A stretch of DNA of 64,000 bases from Defluviicoccus sp. (GTDB lineage Bacteria; Pseudomonadota; Alphaproteobacteria; MPNO01): the NCBI GenBank assembly GCA_028820505.1, contig JAPPIT010000007.1:1-64000 (forward strand), written 5' to 3'. This document shows, piece by piece, positions 60,239 to 64,000 of the stretch (position 1 is the first letter of the stretch; each line of letters starts with the position of its first letter). Made by a program: the position numbers and the translations under genes. The notes beneath the pieces were generated by a model, which was not told the origin of the DNA, did no database searches, and worked only from the letters and a program-made list of their open reading frames with translations.

Positions 60239-61072
60239 CTACTGCCCCTTGAACTTGGCCGGCCGGCGCTCGGCGAACGCCTTCAGCCCCTCCGCCCGGT
60301 CCTCCGACCAGGCGAGCATGTAGGCGAGATCCGCTTCCTGCATGAAGCCGTGCATCAGCGGCAGGTCCATGCCGCGGTCGATCGCCTGCTTGGTCATCAT
60401 GATGGCGAGCGGGCCGTTCTTCTGCATCGCCGCGACGATCTCGCGTGCCTTGGCGAGCGCCTCGCCCTTGGGCGTGACGTGGTTGACGATGCGGTACGAC
60501 TTCGCCTCCTCGGCGCCGATCCGGCGGGCGGTCCAGATCATCTCCTTGGCGAGCGCGGCGCCGATCATGCGGGGCAGGTTCTGGGTGCCGCCGGCGCCCG
60601 GGATCAGGCCGTGGCGGGATTCCGGCAGGCCGAACTGCGCGTCCTCGCCTGCGACGATCATGTCGCCGAACATGGCAAGCTCGAACCCGCCGCCGAGGCA
60701 ATATCCCTCGACGGCCGAGATCACCGGCTTGGTGTATGCCTGCATGAACTTGTAGAGGACGCGGTTCCGGCGGACGTTGTAGCGCGCGCGGTAATTGTCG
60801 TAGCGCTCGTGGATCTCGTCCTTGAACCCGCTCAAATCGGCGCCGGCGCAGAACGCGCGCTCGTTCCCCTGGAGGATCACGACGAGGATCTCGCGGTCCA
60901 GCTCGACCGCCGCCATGGCGTCCATGATCTCGTCCGCCATCGGCTCGTTGATCGCGTTCATCACCTCCGGCCGGTCGAGCGTGACTTCGAGCGCGCCGTC
61001 CCGTCTCTCCACCTCGATGGTCTCGTAGCCCCCGCTGTCTTCCGCCACGCCAGCCTCCGGCCTGTCCTGCAA
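60239..61072 (-). CDS. Enoyl-CoA hydratase/isomerase family protein
   Basis: This 277-residue protein has the oxyanion hole parts ERAFCAGADLSGF and GYCLGGGFELAMFGDMIVAG, then FGLPESRHGLIPGAGGTQNL with the catalytic Glu. It belongs to the crotonase superfamily. It is divergent from the ALDH gene (112-bp spacer) and precedes the UbiD-family gene. A role in breakdown of aromatic or branched acyl-CoA is inferred. Confidence 0.92.
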   Translation of the reverse strand: MQDRPEAGVAEDSGGYETIEVERRDGALEVTLDRPEVMNAINEPMADEIMDAMAAVELDREILVVILQGNERAFCAGADLSGFKDEIHERYDNYRARYNVRRNRVLYKFMQAYTKPVISAVEGYCLGGGFELAMFGDMIVAGEDAQFGLPESRHGLIPGAGGTQNLPRMIGAALAKEMIWTARRIGAEEAKSYRIVNHVTPKGEALAKAREIVAAMQKNGPLAIMMTKQAIDRGMDLPLMHGFMQEADLAYMLAWSEDRAEGLKAFAERRPAKFKGQ

Positions 61073-61184
61073 AGGGCGGCATTATAGCCGCGCGGCCCGG
61101 GGGTGCTATGGACCGCCCGGACAGCCCCCGCTATATCTCCGCGCGGCCCGCCGGGGGCCGTACCGGGTAAGGAGAACGGGGACG

Positions 61185-62705
61185 ATGGAGACCTATCAAC
61201 TCTATATCGACGGTGCGTTCGTCGACGCCGAGGGCGGCAGGACGCAGCCCAGCATCAACCCGTTCGACGGCGAGGCGATCGCCGACATCCCGGTGGCGAG
61301 TCCCGCCGACGCGGAGAAGGCGATCCTGGCGGCGCGCACGGCGTTCGACGAGGGTCCCTGGCCCCATATGAGCGGCGAAGAGCGCTCGGCGCTGATCGGC
61401 AAGCTCGCCGCCGCGATGAAGGAACGGCAGAAGGAGCTCGCGGCCAACGAATCCCGCGACTCCGGCGGCACCATCGCGAAATGCGGCGCCGACGCCTACC
61501 TGGCCCAGCGCCAGATGGCGTATTTCGGCGAGATGGCCAAGGGCTACAACGCCGAGGCCAGGGAGATCGAGGGCATGTCCCGGCCGGGGCGGTCGTTCAA
61601 CTACACCATCCGGGAGCCCATCGGCGTCTGCGCCTCGATCATCCCGTGGAACTTCCCGCTCCTGATGGCGGTCTGGAAGCTCGGCCCGGCGCTCGCCACC
61701 GGCAACACCATCGTGCTCAAGCCCGCCAGCGACACGCCGCTCAACGCGATGGAGCTTGCCCGGATCGCCGACGAAATCGGCTTCCCGCCGGGCGTCGTCA
61801 ACATCATCGCCGGGCCGGGCGGCAGCATCGGCGAGGTCATGACCACCAGCCCGCTGGTCGACAAGGTGGCGTTCACCGGATCGACCGAGGTCGGCCGCGA
61901 CATCATGGCCAAGGCGTCCGGCACGCTGAAGAAGGTCACGCTCGAATGCGGCGGCAAGTCGGCCAATATCGTGCTGCACGACGCCAACTGGGACATCGCC
62001 ATAGACGGCTCGATCTTCGCCTCGTTCTACCACCAGGGCCAGGTCTGCGAATCCGGCACCCGGCTGCTGCTGCCCAGGGACCGGCACGACGACTTCGTCG
62101 GGCAGATGGTCGCCAAGCTCGACGCGCTGCCGATGGGCGACCCGCTGGATCCCGCGACCAGGCTCGGGCCCGTGGTGTCCGAGCGCCACATGGAGACCGT
62201 CCTCGACTATATCGAGCTCGGCAAGAAGGAGGGCGCAACGCTCGCCTGCGGCGGCGCGCGCGCGACCGAAGGCCCGCTCGGCAAGGGCTATTTCATCGAG
62301 CCCACCGTCTTCGTCGACGTCACCAACGACATGAGGATCGCCCAGGAAGAGATTTTCGGGCCGGTGCTCTGCGTCCTCAAATACGACAGCGAGGACGAGG
62401 CGGTCGCGATTGCCAACGACTCCATCTTCGGCCTCGGCGGCGGCGTGTGGAGCGAAGACCTCGACCGCGCGCGGGAGATCGCCGCCGGGATGCGGACCGG
62501 CACCGTGTGGATCAACGACTGGCACCTGTTGAGCGAGCGGATGCCGTTCGGGGGCTACAAGCAGTCCGGCATCGGGCGCGAGTTCGGCGAGGAGGGGCTG
62601 AACGAGTACACCGAGGTCAAGGCGCTGCATGTCGACGACACCAGGACGCGCGACAACAAGCCCTGGTACGACATGCTGGTTCCGCGCGAAAAGACGGACG
62701 CCTGA
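61185..62705 (+). CDS. NAD(P)-dependent aldehyde dehydrogenase
   Basis: This 506-residue protein has PWNFPLLMAVWKLGPALATG, FTGSTEVGRDIMAKASGTLK, catalytic Glu in LECGGKSANIVL, Cys in GQVCESGTRLLL (more often GQVCxAGxR) and EEIFGPVLCVLKYDSEDEAV. It resembles the betaine/gamma-aminobutyraldehyde type. The TGA is followed 2 nt on by the GTG of the next gene. It probably oxidises an aldehyde in the same pathway as the UbiD and crotonase genes. Confidence 0.95.
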   Translation: METYQLYIDGAFVDAEGGRTQPSINPFDGEAIADIPVASPADAEKAILAARTAFDEGPWPHMSGEERSALIGKLAAAMKERQKELAANESRDSGGTIAKCGADAYLAQRQMAYFGEMAKGYNAEAREIEGMSRPGRSFNYTIREPIGVCASIIPWNFPLLMAVWKLGPALATGNTIVLKPASDTPLNAMELARIADEIGFPPGVVNIIAGPGGSIGEVMTTSPLVDKVAFTGSTEVGRDIMAKASGTLKKVTLECGGKSANIVLHDANWDIAIDGSIFASFYHQGQVCESGTRLLLPRDRHDDFVGQMVAKLDALPMGDPLDPATRLGPVVSERHMETVLDYIELGKKEGATLACGGARATEGPLGKGYFIEPTVFVDVTNDMRIAQEEIFGPVLCVLKYDSEDEAVAIANDSIFGLGGGVWSEDLDRAREIAAGMRTGTVWINDWHLLSERMPFGGYKQSGIGREFGEEGLNEYTEVKALHVDDTRTRDNKPWYDMLVPREKTDA

Positions 62706-62707
62706 CC

Positions 62708-63688
62708 GTGATCCGCGCGGCCGTCGTCGGCCTCGGCCGCTGGGGCCAGACGCTCGTCGACTCGCTCGGCGAGGGGTCCGATGCGATCCGGTTCACCCGC
62801 GCCGTCACCCGCACGCCGTCGAAGGTCGCGGACTATGCGGCGGCCAAGGGGATGGCGCTGGGGGCGGATTACGATGCGGCGCTCTGCGACCCGGAGATCG
62901 ACGCGGTCGTGCTCGCGACCCCGCACACCGTTCACTGCAGCCAGATCGTCGCGGCTGCCGCCGCCGGCAAGCATGTCTTCTGCGAAAAGCCGCTGACCCT
63001 GACCGGGGCGGACGCGGACGCTTCGATCGAGGCCGTGGACAAGGCAGGGGTGACGCTGGCGATCGGCCACAACCGGCGATTCGCGCCCAATTTCCTCGCG
63101 CTGCGGGCGATCCTGGCCGACGGCCGGCTAGGCGAAATCCTCCATCTGGAAGGGAATTTCTCGGCCGACCTGACCCGCGCGGCGGAGACGTGGCGGGCGG
63201 ATGCGGCGGAGAGTCCGGTCGGCGGCATGACCTCGCTCGGCATCCATGTCGTCGATGCCTTCATCGCGCTGGCCGGCCGGATGACATCGGTCCGCGCATC
63301 GAGCAAGCGTATCGCGCTGCCCTTCGGGGTCGACGATGCGACCTCGGTCCTGATCGACTTCGAAAGCGGCTGCACGGGCTATCTCGGCACCGTGGCGGCG
63401 ACCGCCCATCTCTATCAGGTGCGCGTGTTCGGGACCGAGGGATGGGCGCAGATCCACGCTCTCGACCGGCTGGAGGCGGATTTCCGCGACGGCACGCGCG
63501 AGGACAGGCGCTGGGACGGTTACGACTATCCCGGCTACCGCACGATCCGCGAATGCCTGGAGGCGTTCGCGGCCGCGGCGTCGGGCGGGGCCCCGTTTCC
63601 GATCCCGCCCGACGAGATCGGACATGCGGTGGGGGCGCTCGAAGCCATCGTCCGGTCGGCCGAAACGGGCGACGCTCAACCCGTCTGA
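62708..63688 (+). CDS. Gfo/Idh/MocA-family oxidoreductase
   Basis: This 326-residue protein has a Rossmann motif VVGLGRWGQTLVDSLG, the EKP motif in HVFCEKPLTLTGADAD, and the C-terminal beta domain with MTSLGIHVVDAFIALAG. It is an NAD(P) sugar- or inositol-type dehydrogenase family member with unknown substrate. A GTG start 2 nt after the ALDH stop is preferred. There is no signal peptide. Confidence 0.92.
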   Translation: MIRAAVVGLGRWGQTLVDSLGEGSDAIRFTRAVTRTPSKVADYAAAKGMALGADYDAALCDPEIDAVVLATPHTVHCSQIVAAAAAGKHVFCEKPLTLTGADADASIEAVDKAGVTLAIGHNRRFAPNFLALRAILADGRLGEILHLEGNFSADLTRAAETWRADAAESPVGGMTSLGIHVVDAFIALAGRMTSVRASSKRIALPFGVDDATSVLIDFESGCTGYLGTVAATAHLYQVRVFGTEGWAQIHALDRLEADFRDGTREDRRWDGYDYPGYRTIRECLEAFAAAASGGAPFPIPPDEIGHAVGALEAIVRSAETGDAQPV

Positions 63689-63803
63689 CCGCGCTCCGCG
63701 CATCGACGGGCTGTGCTCACCCGATTGTGAGGAGAGGCATCCTTGCGGTTGCCGGCGGGGACCCAACCTATGGGGCTGCATGTCGTTCCGGAGGAACAAG
63801 ACC

Positions 63804-64000
63804 ATGGTGCAGACGTCCAGGATTCTCGCCCGCACGCTCGCAATCGGGGGCGCCGCGGCGTTCCTCCTGCTGGCGGGACCGGCAATGGCCAAGCCGGAGT
63901 TTTGGAAACCGGCCTGGCCCAAGACGGATTTCTCCAAACATTCGGTCGCGTTCGAGGAGATCATGTCGGGCGGCCCGCCGAAGGACGGGATACCGTCGAT
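63804..64000 (+). CDS. DUF3179-like exported protein, N-terminal part (runs off window)
   Basis: The first 65 codons encode a signal peptide (LARTLAIGGAAAFLLLAGPA then MA) and WPKTDFSKHSVAFEEIMSGG followed by PPKDGIPSI. That opening (FSKxSV-x-xEIxSGGPPKDGIP) is typical of DUF3179 proteins of unknown function. A GGAGGA lies 8 nt before the ATG. The rest is outside the window. Confidence 0.7.
   Translation, partial: MVQTSRILARTLAIGGAAAFLLLAGPAMAKPEFWKPAWPKTDFSKHSVAFEEIMSGGPPKDGIPS

Overview
The window is high-GC DNA from an alphaproteobacterium. The right-hand genes (ubiG, grxC, argJ, secA, accA, xerD, aroK-aroB) and their order (accA-xerD-aroK-aroB-corC) look like a Rhodospirillales- or Rhizobiales-type chromosome. 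The exact taxon cannot be fixed from sequence alone. No rRNA, tRNA, CRISPR array or insertion sequence was seen.

Region 1 (1 to about 33.8 kb) is a plasmid-like accessory block, and almost every gene in it lies on the minus strand. Its right end holds a replication and partition set: repC, parA, parB, a large serine recombinase, a cupin-like protein and a second, truncated repC. Next come a Toprim protein and three tandem copies of an unrecognised membrane protein. After them is a tightly overlapping set of a coiled-coil membrane protein, a Cys-rich mini-protein, an MpaB/Lcp-type putative heme oxygenase and a HelD-type helicase with a likely embedded nuclease. Further left are an orphan DUF433 protein, a SprT-like protease, a MoxR / coiled-coil / DUF3150-like / VWA set, three DUF1640 coiled-coil proteins, a PAPS-reductase-family protein, worn toxin-antitoxin loci, a large ParB-like protein, a GHKL ATPase, RadC and the start of a strawberry-notch-type methylase/helicase. 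Many neighbours share 4-bp ATGA or GTGA overlaps, so translation is probably coupled along long polycistrons.

Region 2 (33.8 to 34.1 kb) is the junction. It carries promoter-like sites, an intrinsic terminator, an 11-G run and a 15-bp palindrome between repC (leftward) and ubiG (rightward). This is the likely edge of an integrated plasmid or integrative element.

Region 3 (34.1 to 64 kb) is chromosomal: ubiquinone synthesis (ubiG), a DUF1178 protein, two more methyltransferases, a nitrilase-family amidase, glutaredoxin, ComF, a four-domain rhodanese, an MFS permease, a MutT-like hydrolase, ArgJ, SecA, AccA, XerD, AroK, AroB, a CorC-like protein, a T4 endonuclease V-like glycosylase, a NodIJ-type ABC exporter, a PqqC/TenA-like oxidase, a UbiD-family decarboxylase, an enoyl-CoA hydratase, an aldehyde dehydrogenase, a Gfo/Idh oxidoreductase and the start of a DUF3179 protein. 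Two REP-like inverted repeats sit in its intergenic spaces.

The features most worth follow-up are the MpaB-HelD overlapping gene set, the triplicated membrane proteins with a chimeric Toprim tail between them, the duplicated repC N-domain, a candidate origin inside repC, a possible counter-transcribed RNA at the junction, and a secreted-protein gene broken only by an 11-C run.
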